NCBI GenBank assembly: GCA_038373865.1 | Contig: JAXGGA010001132.1 | Location: 1-64,000 of the forward strand | Source of the DNA: Uloborus plumipes | Taxonomy: Eukaryota > Arthropoda > Arachnida > Araneae > Uloboridae | Reading direction: 5' to 3' | DNA: 64,000 nucleotides | Part shown: piece after piece, positions 55,293 through 64,000 of the stretch | Layout of the letters: every line of letters starts with the position of its first letter | Position numbering within the stretch: position 1 is the stretch's first letter | The notes under the pieces: generated by a model | Seen by the model: only the letters and a program-made list of their open reading frames with translations | The model's database searches: none | What the model was told of the DNA's origin: nothing | Position numbers and translations under genes: made by a program

Positions 55293-56415
55293 CAGGGCTT
55301 TGGAGTCGGAGTCGAAGAGTCGGAATCGGAAGGATTTTGGATCGAAGAAGTCGGAGTCGCTGAAAAACATGTCGACTCCGATTCCGACCACCTCCTATTT
55401 GGATGAAATTTTATGGAAGTGAAAGCATGTCTTTGAAACTAACATATACAGATTTTCAGCTTTCAATATCCAAATCCTAAACGTCTAAGATCCCTAAAAA
55501 AAGGGCTTCAAAATGGCGGGTCTGCTTCGTGAAACGAATTGCTATGTTTAGGCTTATGTTGCAGCTAATACGGTCAAAAGTGACATGAAATCAAAACAAA
55601 CATAATGCAAAAGCTCGTACTTTTTTCTTTTGGCCAAGTATTTGTTTTGAACGGGTTACAGTTGCAGAGCTTCAATATTGATTAAAAAAAATATTTTGTC
55701 ATCCAAAGTAGCTATTAAAAACCCTTCACGGGAAAAATAGCCGTTTTTCAACTCGTTTTGATGAAGTTTGCCACTTTCAATCTTTTTTTTCGTCAGTACG
55801 ATTGGAAAAAACAGATTTTTTCTATCAAAATTGGTTTCTTTTTGATTGTGTTCTTTTACTGCAAATTTTTTTTTTTTTTTGTTTTTGCAATAAAATATGC
55901 ATTGAATGTTTACATCTTTGAAATGACAGACCTGTTTTCAAATATCGTGTTTACGTTGCACTTAAAGTGGAATATCCGTATAATAATGAAAACGCAAGTG
56001 AATAAAAAATATTTGCAGCAAAAGAGCAATGTGTTAAAATAAAGTCTGGTGAAGGATTAGTTTTGTACGGAGTCAAATGACAAAAACGGCACTTGTCTTT
56101 TTCTCCGGAGAAAATTGACTTTTTGAGAGGTCACAATGACCTCCCGTGACCTTCAATTGGGAAACCCCTACTTGCTCCTCCCCCACCCCTAACGTGAGTC
56201 CTGGCAACGACCATGAGTAAAAATGAAAGTTTTATAAATGGACTTCATATTTTAACCTTTGTTTAGTGTTTTTCCCTCTTCACATTTAGGTAAAAAAAAA
56301 AAAATAAAGAATAAAAAAAAAGCAGGAGTCGGAGTTGGAGTCGAAGAGTAGGAGTCGGAAGTTTTAAAAGCTCGGAGTCGGAGTAGACCATTTTTTCTCC
56401 AACTCCGCAGCCCTG
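55293..56415. mobile_element. hAT-type element with GGAGTCGGAGTC ends, 8-bp TSD
   Basis: The left end CAGGGCTTTGGAGTCGGAG pairs with the right end CTCCAACTCCGCAGCCCTG. GAATATAA flanks both sides (55285-55292, 56416-56423), a perfect 8-bp TSD. GGAGTCG repeats occupy both subterminal zones (55306-55370, 56325-56385). The middle is AT-rich with no recognisable transposase. Confidence 0.85.
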
Positions 56416-56423
56416 GAATATAA

Positions 56424-58070
56424 ACGTTCCCTAAAAAACGCATCTAGCCCAGGTCTCTAGCATCTAGCCAAGCCTATAGAGAATCTTTGGTGCATCAAAC
56501 GTATGTTGCAAAGTTTACAGCAATCGTAGACAATGCACCAAACTGTGCTGATCTCTGCTGTACAGGAACTTCAAAGATCTCTTGAGGATGCGTGGTACGA
56601 AATTGAACCCAAAAAAATTCAAGATTTTTTTTTTTTTGTAGAAATTCATATTTATGAACTAATAAAGAGTTCGTAGATGCACAAGCAGGTTTTTAACTGC
56701 TTTATTTAAATTTTATTTCGATTTTGTCTGAATTTTTGAGACAGTGTTAATTTTCGTCATCATTTAATAACCTGTACAAGTCAACTTTTCATTTTATAAA
56801 CATTACATTGTATGCATAAAACATCAGAGTGAAGCAGTCTTTGGGAGAAATTAATTAAATATTTTTTTGAAATCTGTGAATTCTCTCGTTGTCTAAACCT
56901 ATACGTCGCACTGTATAACCTGAATATCTGAAAGGCCAAATTTACAATGCTTAAAAAGGCCAGCAGAGTTTCAAAATCTTTCAGAATAGAGTATTTATTA
57001 TTCATCGAATTTCCAGTATTTTAAACGAAATTTTCTACAGGTGTTGCTGTCAGTCTATTTGTTCTCAGAGTATGTGCAGTCCTCAGTGGATTTTCATAAC
57101 AAATAACAATCGATTAGCAGATAGCAACTTTTGTTGAATGTTTTAAAGTACTGAAATTCTACTTTTTTAATGGATTTTGGAGGAAATGGACAATGAAAAG
57201 TAAATGAACTTAAACAAATGGTTTTATTAACTCTAGTGTTATTATCTAAATCATGTTAAAATTTAGGAAACCGTTGATAAAGTACTCCATATGAATCAAA
57301 TTTACTCATCTTTAAGCTAGCATATTGTTTTGTTTTTTTTAATTCATTTATATTCAAGGAAACGTTTAATAGGGTGTTGCAGTGCAAACAGTAGTGTTTA
57401 TTATTAAGTTTATCCCAAAAACTTGGTTGTAAGCAATACTTTGCGTGTATGTGTATTAGTCTTTAACTACATGTATTTTTACAATTATAGTATTAATACA
57501 TATTACTGATGAAAAATATTTTTCTATAGGGTATATAATACGGCTTGAAGAAATAGTCTAACTTGTAAAATCAAAATATGTTTCGTGAAACGACGCGCTC
57601 TAATATAACACTTGTAGGTGAACTTTAAAAGTTTAAGGAAAGATTTGATTATCTGACTGTGTAAACGCATAAATCATACTTTTATTTAGGGTTTAATACA
57701 TTTTGTTGCTTGCTTATAATAATATAGTACGTGACCGTACATCAACTTCTACAATGATGTATTTATCGTCAAAGGTTTAGGAGGAAATATTCAGGATTAT
57801 ATGGAAATTCTTTCGCTACAAAAACTGGTAATAAAATGAAAAATTTTATGTGAACTTTAAAGAGAGATTATGGGTTAGTTCTATGAGTGAAGGAATGAAT
57901 AATATTTTTGGAATGATGGTGAAAGAATTCAGAGCGCGAATTTGTTAAAGAGGTTCCTTTGTTTACTATATTAAGCTTAGATCAGGTAGTTATTAAAAAT
58001 ATAGTGAGAAAACTTTAAGAATATATAAAAACAGTAACTGTCACAATCTACGACTTCGTCAAAGGTAGTT
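56424..58070. other. No feature seen
   Basis: Long AT-rich interval without repeats, element ends or credible frames. Confidence 0.45.
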
Positions 58071-58989
58071 TTTTAATTCAGGCGCGGATCCAGGATTTCT
58101 CTCAGGGAGGGGCAGTTTCATTCTCAATTCGGCGCCCCCCAAAGATTTTTTTGGCGCCCCGCCCCCCCCCGCCTCAATTAAAATGAGTTAAGAAAGTGGG
58201 GAAAATGCTCTTTGGTCTGTTATTCATTTTCTTCAGATTCAAGCAGTTATTTGTCCGTTCAGTAAAAATAATATGAAATAAAAATACATTAGTGTAAGAA
58301 AGAAAAAATATGAAAATGCAATAATTTAGTTTTACGATGGCGTTTCTAGCCCCCCTCCCACCACATGAAATAAATAAATAAATAAAACAAGAAACATAGT
58401 AGGTTCACAAAAAAATAGTTCTTATTTTTAAAACTTTTTTTTTCATTTAAGTGGAGTAACAAAAAAGAAAAAAAAATTAAAGGAAAAAAAAAAAGATTCT
58501 GCATTGGACAAATTCAAATGCTATTAATGCCTCAATCCTGCTTGTAGTGACGCTGCTCGGTTATACTAACTGCCTTCGCTTTTTACTTCCGCTTTTTGCA
58601 AATTTCGTGATGACTTTCTCTACATCAATACGAAAATACCTATGGATATGCATATTGCATAAGGGCCAGACCAACCAGACGATTTTCCGTCATTGTTGAC
58701 CTTAAACATGTCTTGAGGCGTCGCAGGGAAGTACTAAAACTGTCAAGAAAATTGTTTTCTTCCTGAGCAGCGCAAAATTTTTTTACCGGAGTTTGACCGT
58801 TACACATTGTCGTAAAATTTGAAATCATTTAACACTAAGATTTTTAAATGAATTCGGGACTTAACGAACACACCATTTCAAAAGATAAGCCAGAGACGAA
58901 ATTAAAGTCATATAATGTAAGTTACTTGAACCGAAATTAATAAAATCGAACAAATATCCACCAAATAGTAGGGATACTACGGATTAAAC

Positions 58990-59350
58990 CTTGATGGCGT
59001 GCCCGATTCCAAAACTTTATCGCAAAAGTTTAGGGGTTGGGATGATAATTCGCACATATTGCACCCCTAGGGAGACTCAAACGGTCCCCACTTCCACACA
59101 GGTTGCGAATCGAGGGTGAGTAAAATACATTTTCTAAATATGTTCCTTCCTTTTGCATCCAATTCCAAAATTTTCCCCCTAAAGTTAGAGGGAAGTATAC
59201 GTTACAAGTTGCGTATATTCCGTCTCTAGCGGGGTGCGGAACCGGAAGCGCCCCATATTCCTTTTGTACAAAATTGCGAAAATTCGCCCTAAATTTAGAG
59301 GGAAAACTAATGAGTTGCATAGATTGCACCCTTTAAGAGTACGCGGACGC
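58990..59350. repeat. Degenerate tandem repeat, about 130 bp, three units
   Basis: Each unit has a TTCCAAAA...TT / AAATTGCGAAAATT segment, TT.AGGG..., a GCGYAYATTGCACCC-like segment and a GC-rich end (ACGGTCCCC / GGAAGCGCCCC / GCGGACGCTCC). Units are strongly diverged. It lies within the 58.1-61.1 kb element. Confidence 0.55.
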
Positions 59351-59769
59351 TCCTTATTTCATAAGGTTGAGAACTTAGTAAACGAGTACAATAAATTTCC
59401 GAATAAATAATTCATCTTCAAAACCAATATAGTTTTTGGCCACTCTCACGCTATTTTTCTATAAAAATAAATTATTCACTAATTTGTATGTTCGAAACGT
59501 ATAAGCGTACATAGACTTTGGTGCCCACCCCCTCCCACCGGCAAATATTTGTAAGTTCGCCCCCCCCCCAAATTGAAAAAAAAAAAAAATTCCCCGTGTA
59601 ACTATTGCTGTTTTTCTGGTTAGTGGGCTTTTTTCCTGCTGTGGGCAGGGGGGGGATTAAGTTACGTATCTGGCTATGCTTGTAAAATGTTCTTTTACTA
59701 ACTTATTTTTTTAGTGAAATTGTTTCTGAGTGTTAAGAGTCTATGTAGTTTGAAGCAGTATTGGCGTTT

Positions 59770-61010
59770 TAAGTACAGAGAGTACCTAGGCGCCTTTAGT
59801 CGGTGAGATGAGGGCACGTTCGGCGCCCTCTAGAAGCTTTGGAAGATTGGAAGCGCTTCCTCTGGGGCGCCGAAGCTTGTACAGCATTATTAGTTTCTGT
59901 AGCAGTATTATTCGGTCGATGAGAAGGGGGCACCTTTGGCGCGCGCCTTCTTGATCTTTGGAAAAGTCCCCTGAGGGGTGCCAAAGCTTGAAACGGTATT
60001 GGTTTAAGTATGGAGAGCTTCTAGGCGCCTTCGGTCGATGAGAAGGGGCACCTTCGGTGCGCTCCCTCTTGCAGCTTTGGAACCGCCACCTCAGGGGCGT
60101 CGAAGCTTAGAGCACTATTGGTTTTTAAGTACGGAGAGCACCTGGGCGCCTTTGGTCGGTGAGAAGGGGGCGACTTCGGCGAGCAACTTAGAAGCTTCGG
60201 AAGCGCCCCTTCAGAGGCGGCGAAGCTTGAAGCGGTATTAACATTTTAAGTATGGAGAGAGCCTAGTCACTTCTAGAGCGCCTAGGCGCCTTCGGTCGGC
60301 GAGAAGGGGGCACCCTCGGCGCACCGAAGCTTGAAACAGTATTGTTTTTTTTTTTAAGTATGGAGAGAACCTAGGCGCCTTTGGTGTGCGTCGCCTTGAA
60401 GCTTTGGAAGCGCCCCCTCCGAGGCGCCGAAGCTTGAAACAGTATTGAGGTTTAAAGTTCGGAGAGCGCCTAGACGCCTTCGGTCGGTGAGAAGAGGGCG
60501 TCTTTGGCGAAGGTCCCCTTGAAGCTTTGGGAGCGCCCCCTCCAGGGTGCCTAAACTCGAAGCAGTATTGACGTTTAAGTACGAAGAGCGCCTAGTACGG
60601 TTGGCGGTCGCCCGCTTGAAGCTTTGGGAGCGCCCCCTCATCGCGCCTAAGCTCGAACCAGTATTGACGTTTAAGTACGGAGAGCGCCTAGTACGGTTGG
60701 CGGGCGCTCCCTCGCAGCTTTGGGAGCGCCCCCTCAGGGCGCCTAAGCTGGAAGCAGTATTGACGTTTAAGTACGGAGAGCGCCTAGTACGGTTGGTGGG
60801 CGCTTCCTCGAAACTTTGGGAGTGCCCCCTCCAGGGCGCCTAAGCTCGAAGCAGTATTGACGTTTTAAGCTCGGAGAGCGCCTTTCGGTCAGTGAGATGG
60901 GGGCGCCCTCGTCGGCGCTGAATCTTGAAGCAGTATTGGTTTTTTAAGTCCTAAAAACACCTACGCGCCTTTGGTCGGCGAGAAGGGGGCGCCTTTGGCG
61001 CCCCGAATTT
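59770..61010. repeat. GC-rich satellite array, about 11-12 units of 80-235 bp
   Basis: AAGTAYGGAGAGCGCCTAG or a variant begins units near 59770, 60005, 60127, 60246, 60356, 60454, 60576, 60672, 60768, 60867 and 60947. Most spacings are about 95-122 bp; the first interval is about 235 bp and the last about 80 bp. Units continue GGCGCCTTYGGTCGGTGAGA, AAGCTTTGGGAGCGCCCCCT and GCAGTATTGACGTTTAAG. The three units at 60576-60866 are nearly identical (about 96 bp) and share TAGTACGGTTGG, so they amplified most recently. The arginine/leucine-rich frames on both strands are by-products. Confidence 0.85.
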
Positions 61011-61084
61011 TTCTAGGGGGCAATTGCCCCTATTGCCCCCCCCCCCCTTTGGATCCGCGCCTGTTTTAATTACACACATTGTTG

Positions 61085-61150
61085 CAGTGGAACTCTGGTA
61101 AATCGACACGCAGATAACTCAACAACCTCAGTAAGTCAACATTTATTAAC
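61085..61150 (+). mobile_element. pogo/Tigger-like end fragment
   Basis: CAGTGGAACTCTGGTAAATC followed by GACACGCAGATAACTCAAC and AGTAAGTCAACATTTATT is typical of pogo/Tigger termini with serial GTCGA/TCAAC motifs. It lies just outside the satellite-bearing hAT element; no right end was seen. Confidence 0.5.
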
Positions 61151-61388
61151 ATTATATGCAATATAATAAATTACAAACAAGTTATTGCACTGTAAAATCA
61201 AAATGGGAAGTTTAAACACTTTGAAATATTTCTTTATTCTGGTTCAAAGTTGTGCTACTTTTACTAAAATAATTTACTTTACATCTCATTTCTCAATAGA
61301 CTCCAAGTTACTTGAATGCCAGCATGATTTTGAACCAAGCAAAGGAGTTAATGGTTAATTTTAAATGGTTTTTCTAATCTTTTTTTTT
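61151..61388. other. No feature seen
   Basis: AT-rich spacer. Confidence 0.5.
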
Positions 61389-61480
61389 ACTTCCTTTTAC
61401 GTAGTAAAGAAAGTATTGTGATCACGAAAAAAATTTCACTCAAATTTCGGTCTAAATTTTGATTTTGCTCAACCCTGAAT

Positions 61481-62223
61481 TAGGGATGCACCGATAAGCA
61501 ACTTGGCCGATTACCGATTACCCATTAATCAGCTGTTGATAATCGGCCGATTAATCAGCATAGCCGATTAATGAAAAGGATGATTGTTTTTCTGTTACCA
61601 ATTTTCCCATCACCGTTTTTTCTCCCTTACATAATTCCAAGTTTAAAAATTGCACGTAATTTATTTTTCAGAGATTTTTTTTTTCCATTTTCCTAGTTTT
61701 AGCAAAATAATTTCAATATTTTTATCAAATTTCTTAGAACCAATTTTCATATTATTGTCAATAATATTATTAACACATTGTTAGATATGTTAACTGGACA
61801 TGAAAATTAAAAAAAAAAGGGGAGGGGGAGTCTATGGTGAACACTTCCAATTTAGGAGCACCTTTAATTCAGAGATTTAATTCAATACGTTCATATTCTT
61901 TGAAAATTAGAGGTTATCTAAAAGCACCGAGCTTCGGAGAAAATTATCGCCACATGAAAAATGTTGCAACATTGCCTAAGTATATTTATTCAAAGTAGGA
62001 GAATTAATTAAAAAGAACCTTTCTATCAACTGCAAGGATTATTATTACTGTTAATAAAACTATTCATCATAGTTTCTTTGTGAAGCTATACTTTAAAGAA
62101 TAATATTTGAAAAAATATTTTTCCCGCCGATTAATCGGCCCAATTTTGCCGATTATTATTAATCGGCAAAGTGGTCGATTATGGCCGATTAATCGGTACT
62201 GCCGATTAATCGGTGCATCTCTA
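61481..62223. mobile_element. hAT-type MITE with CCGATTAATCGG repeats, 8-bp TSD
   Basis: TAGGGATGCACCGATAAGC at the left and TTAATCGGTGCATCTCTA at the right are inverted ends. CCCTGAAT flanks both sides (61473-61480, 62224-62231). GCCGATTAATCGG recurs in both subterminal zones, several copies being self-palindromic. A relic end of the same family lies at 3717. No transposase coding. Confidence 0.9.
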
Positions 62224-62589
62224 CCCTGAATGAATGTCGCGTAGTTTTTTCGACCTGTCAGCACGTGCATATGTACCTAACAACATACAAACAGCCGAAA
62301 AATCAATTTCGACCACCCCCGAGTAAATTACGACGAGTTTTCTCGTGACGTCTGTATGTACGTATGTGCGGATGTATGTGCGGGTGTATGTGCGGATGTA
62401 TGTGCGTATGTGGCTCGCATAACTCAAAAACTATATGCCGTAGAAACTTCTAGCTTGGTATGTAGGCTCTGAGGGGGGTCTAGTTGTGCACCTCCCCTTG
62501 TGATTGCATTCGAATGTTCCCAAAGGGGTCTTTTACCCCTTTTTTGGGGTAAATCAATGTTAATTTCAATACAGACTCAAGTGATATGA

Positions 62590-62720
62590 ATTGGCGCCAC
62601 TACTTGGCGACATGTCGCCAAGCTTTTGGTCGCCAAGTTGGCGACATATCGCCAAGTTGGCGACAAATTTGGCGAAAAAAATATTTTTTGAATTTGGGTT
62701 CAGTTTGGCGCTATTGGCGA
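62590..62720. repeat. TTGGCGA palindromic cluster
   Basis: TTGGCGACATGTCGCCAAGC, CGCCAAGTTGGCGACATATC and further TTGGCGA copies alternate in both orientations, giving overlapping hairpins. The core equals that of the 19-bp minisatellite at 525-716. The short frame here is a by-product. Confidence 0.75.
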
Positions 62721-62910
62721 TATTTTGCGAAAAATTCACTAAATGATATTAAAATCAGCAATATTTAGAAAAATAACCATTGTAAAATATTTTTTGCATT
62801 GTTTCGTGGTAGATTAGGGGAGTAAATATTTGAATTGTTACCTTACTCACTCCAAGCACTTTTTTTAACACTTAAGGCAACTACTAAGAAATTTACACGT
62901 AAAAGGAAGT

Positions 62911-63700
62911 AGTGTGGGGTCCATACCAGATTTTTTTTTTTAATAATTATAAAAATCTTTTTGATGAGTTTCTCATCAGATTTATATCATCGTTTAAAAT
63001 AAAGTGACTGAAACATAAATGGGAAAGTTAAAATAGGAGACCATATCAATCATATGTCATATAGTTATTGTCTTATAAATAGAAAATAAAGCGAAGAGTC
63101 ACCGCTTGTTGAAAATTTAAGAAGCTGCACTGGCTGTATGACAAATCTTAAAATATTCCCACTCCGGAATAGTTTTAGTTGAAAACTCGTGTAGTTTTCT
63201 CTTCATTCTACTTAAATGAAAAGGAGAAATATATATTTACAAGATTACCGCGTTCCTCAGCTCTTGTATTGCAGTACACACTAATTTTTCTTCTCCGTAG
63301 CATTAAGCACTGCTTGTGGGTTGAACCTCCACTTGCTGTTGGGAATTTAAAAACTGAAGTGCTTAATGCATAATATCTTTTATTTTATGCTCTCACCTGC
63401 TTGAAAGTTAACGTAATTTTGTACGTGATGTTATTTCGCTGTTTATGCAAACATTGTCTATTCAAACCAGTCTTTTCAAGTGAAACATTTTTTCTTTCAA
63501 CATGCACAGTATTCTGCTGAATAAGTCCCTTAAGAATGTCTTTTACTCACTGATATTTTTACGAGTGCGTCCAACCTCAGATAGTCTCAATAAATGATGA
63601 AAACCATGGGGCGAAGTGAAAAATAAAATGTTTGTGTAATGAAATATTTTTTATTGATGATTAAAAATATTTTTCTTCAAATGACTGCGCAAGTAAATCG
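62911..63700. other. No feature seen
   Basis: AT-rich; frames are short and unassignable. Confidence 0.45.
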
Positions 63701-63709
63701 ATATATGAA

Positions 63710-63935
63710 TTAATAGTGAAAAAATAAAAGAATAAATAAATAAATTAGTTAATATATGAGAAAAAATAAGTGAAAATAATGAGTGAGTAAAAAGTGAGCA
63801 ATGTGAACGTAATAAGTGAGAATTAGAGAATGAATAAGACAATTAGTGAATGAATGAATAAATAAGTGGTAAAGAATGATAAAGGAATTTATAAATGAAG
63901 AAATGCATATGTGATTTAACAAATGAATGAGTAAG
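63710..63935. repeat. Degenerate AATG/GTGA microsatellite
   Basis: Imperfect AATAAATAAATA, GTGAGTAAAAAGTGAG and GTGAATGAATGAATAAATAA units over more than 200 bp. Serine/histidine-rich frames on the minus strand are by-products. Confidence 0.8.
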
Positions 63936-64000
63936 TGAACGAAATGAACTATTTCACTTTGCCCCATTGACTTTTTTCCGCGTGTACTGTAATTTTGCAA

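Larger units (their letters stand above)
58079..61063. mobile_element. 3-kb hAT-type element carrying satellite arrays, 8-bp TSD
   Basis: CAGGCGCGGATCCA at the left is perfectly inverted as TGGATCCGCGCCTG at the right, and TTTTAATT flanks both sides (58071-58078, 61064-61071). GGCGCC and C-run segments sit inside each end (58134-58170, 60990-61050). Inside are a 3-unit repeat (58990-59350), a C/G-run zone (59519-59660) that may be the end of an older insertion, and a large GC-rich array (59770-61010). No transposase is readable. Confidence 0.8.
61389..62910 (+). mobile_element. Helentron-like element with nested hAT
   Basis: ACTTCCTTTTACGTAGTAAA near the start is inverted near the end as TTTACACGTAAAAGGAAGT. 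Inside are GTATTGTGATCACGAAAAA, a body interrupted by the hAT element at 61481-62223, an ATGTATGTGCGG microsatellite (62345-62410), conserved-looking GGGGTCTAGTTGTGCACCTC and CAAAGGGGTCTTTTACCCC, and a TTGGCGACATATCGCCAAG cluster. Minisatellite, microsatellite and subterminal inverted repeats parallel the 24.9- and 36.0-kb elements, but the sequence is a different subfamily. Confidence 0.6.

Noticed and set aside
60354..60843. Overlapping 95- and 98-codon frames on opposite strands
   Set aside because: Both are translations of the GC-rich tandem array and show the same unit period.
1..64000. CRISPR arrays, bacterial operons, rRNA or viral genes
   Set aside because: No regular spacer array, no ribosome-binding or operon layout, and no recognisable rRNA or viral protein; the window is eukaryotic repeat-rich DNA.

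Overview
The window is AT-rich animal DNA, most likely from an arthropod. A chelicerate such as a spider is my best guess, from the general character of the repeats only; no marker gene fixes the taxon. I see no intact host protein-coding gene, no rRNA or functional tRNA gene and no CRISPR array. Almost every open frame here is a shadow of a repeat or a chance frame in AT-rich sequence. The window reads as intergenic or long-intron sequence packed with transposable elements, many with readable ends and target-site duplications (TSDs).

Layout. 0-8 kb: a 147-bp tandem block plus a 19-bp minisatellite at the left edge, a degraded Helitron-like copy (2.14-2.53 kb), a foldback MITE (2.97-3.38 kb), simple repeats and a Helentron-like 3' end. 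8.0-10.7 kb: a dispersed array with a spacing of roughly 170-190 bp, carrying TGACTCACGTTACA (contains an AP-1 consensus). 10.9-17.1 kb: several copies of a 'TACAG' MITE family with TA flanks, a TTCTATTGAT repeat block, a small GAAGGG MITE and a tRNA-derived SINE. 17-24.9 kb: a perfect 26-bp hairpin, a tandem repeat cluster, a Helitron with a readable 3' end, and a compositionally odd C/G-run-rich island. 24.7-26.8 kb: a Helentron-like element with three 143-bp internal units, then a compact promoter-like cluster (CRE, E-box, inverted CCAAT, octamer, TATA). 28.5-35.1 kb: a second Helitron-like copy interrupted by a piggyBac-type MITE, two hAT-type elements and another TACAG MITE. 36-41.3 kb: a second Helentron-like copy with two units, a head-to-head pair of piggyBac-type MITEs (one nested in another MITE) and further inverted repeats. 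45.76-51.13 kb: a 5.4-kb element with long compound inverted arms around a broken gene. 51.5-64 kb: TACAG MITEs (one split by a LINE 3' end), and three more hAT-type insertions, including a 3-kb one loaded with a GC-rich satellite and one nested in a Helentron-like element.

The most interesting locus is 45.76-51.13 kb. It begins GGGTGCA and ends TGCACCC between TTA duplications. Its arms hold subterminal repeats with a near-perfect YY1/Pho motif. The centre encodes a disrupted protein that keeps the order of FEN1/XPG-nuclease acidic motifs and ends in a CXC-type cysteine-rich domain. No transposase is recognisable, so its class and the role of the nuclease-like protein are open. Apart from this locus there is no set of genes that could act together.
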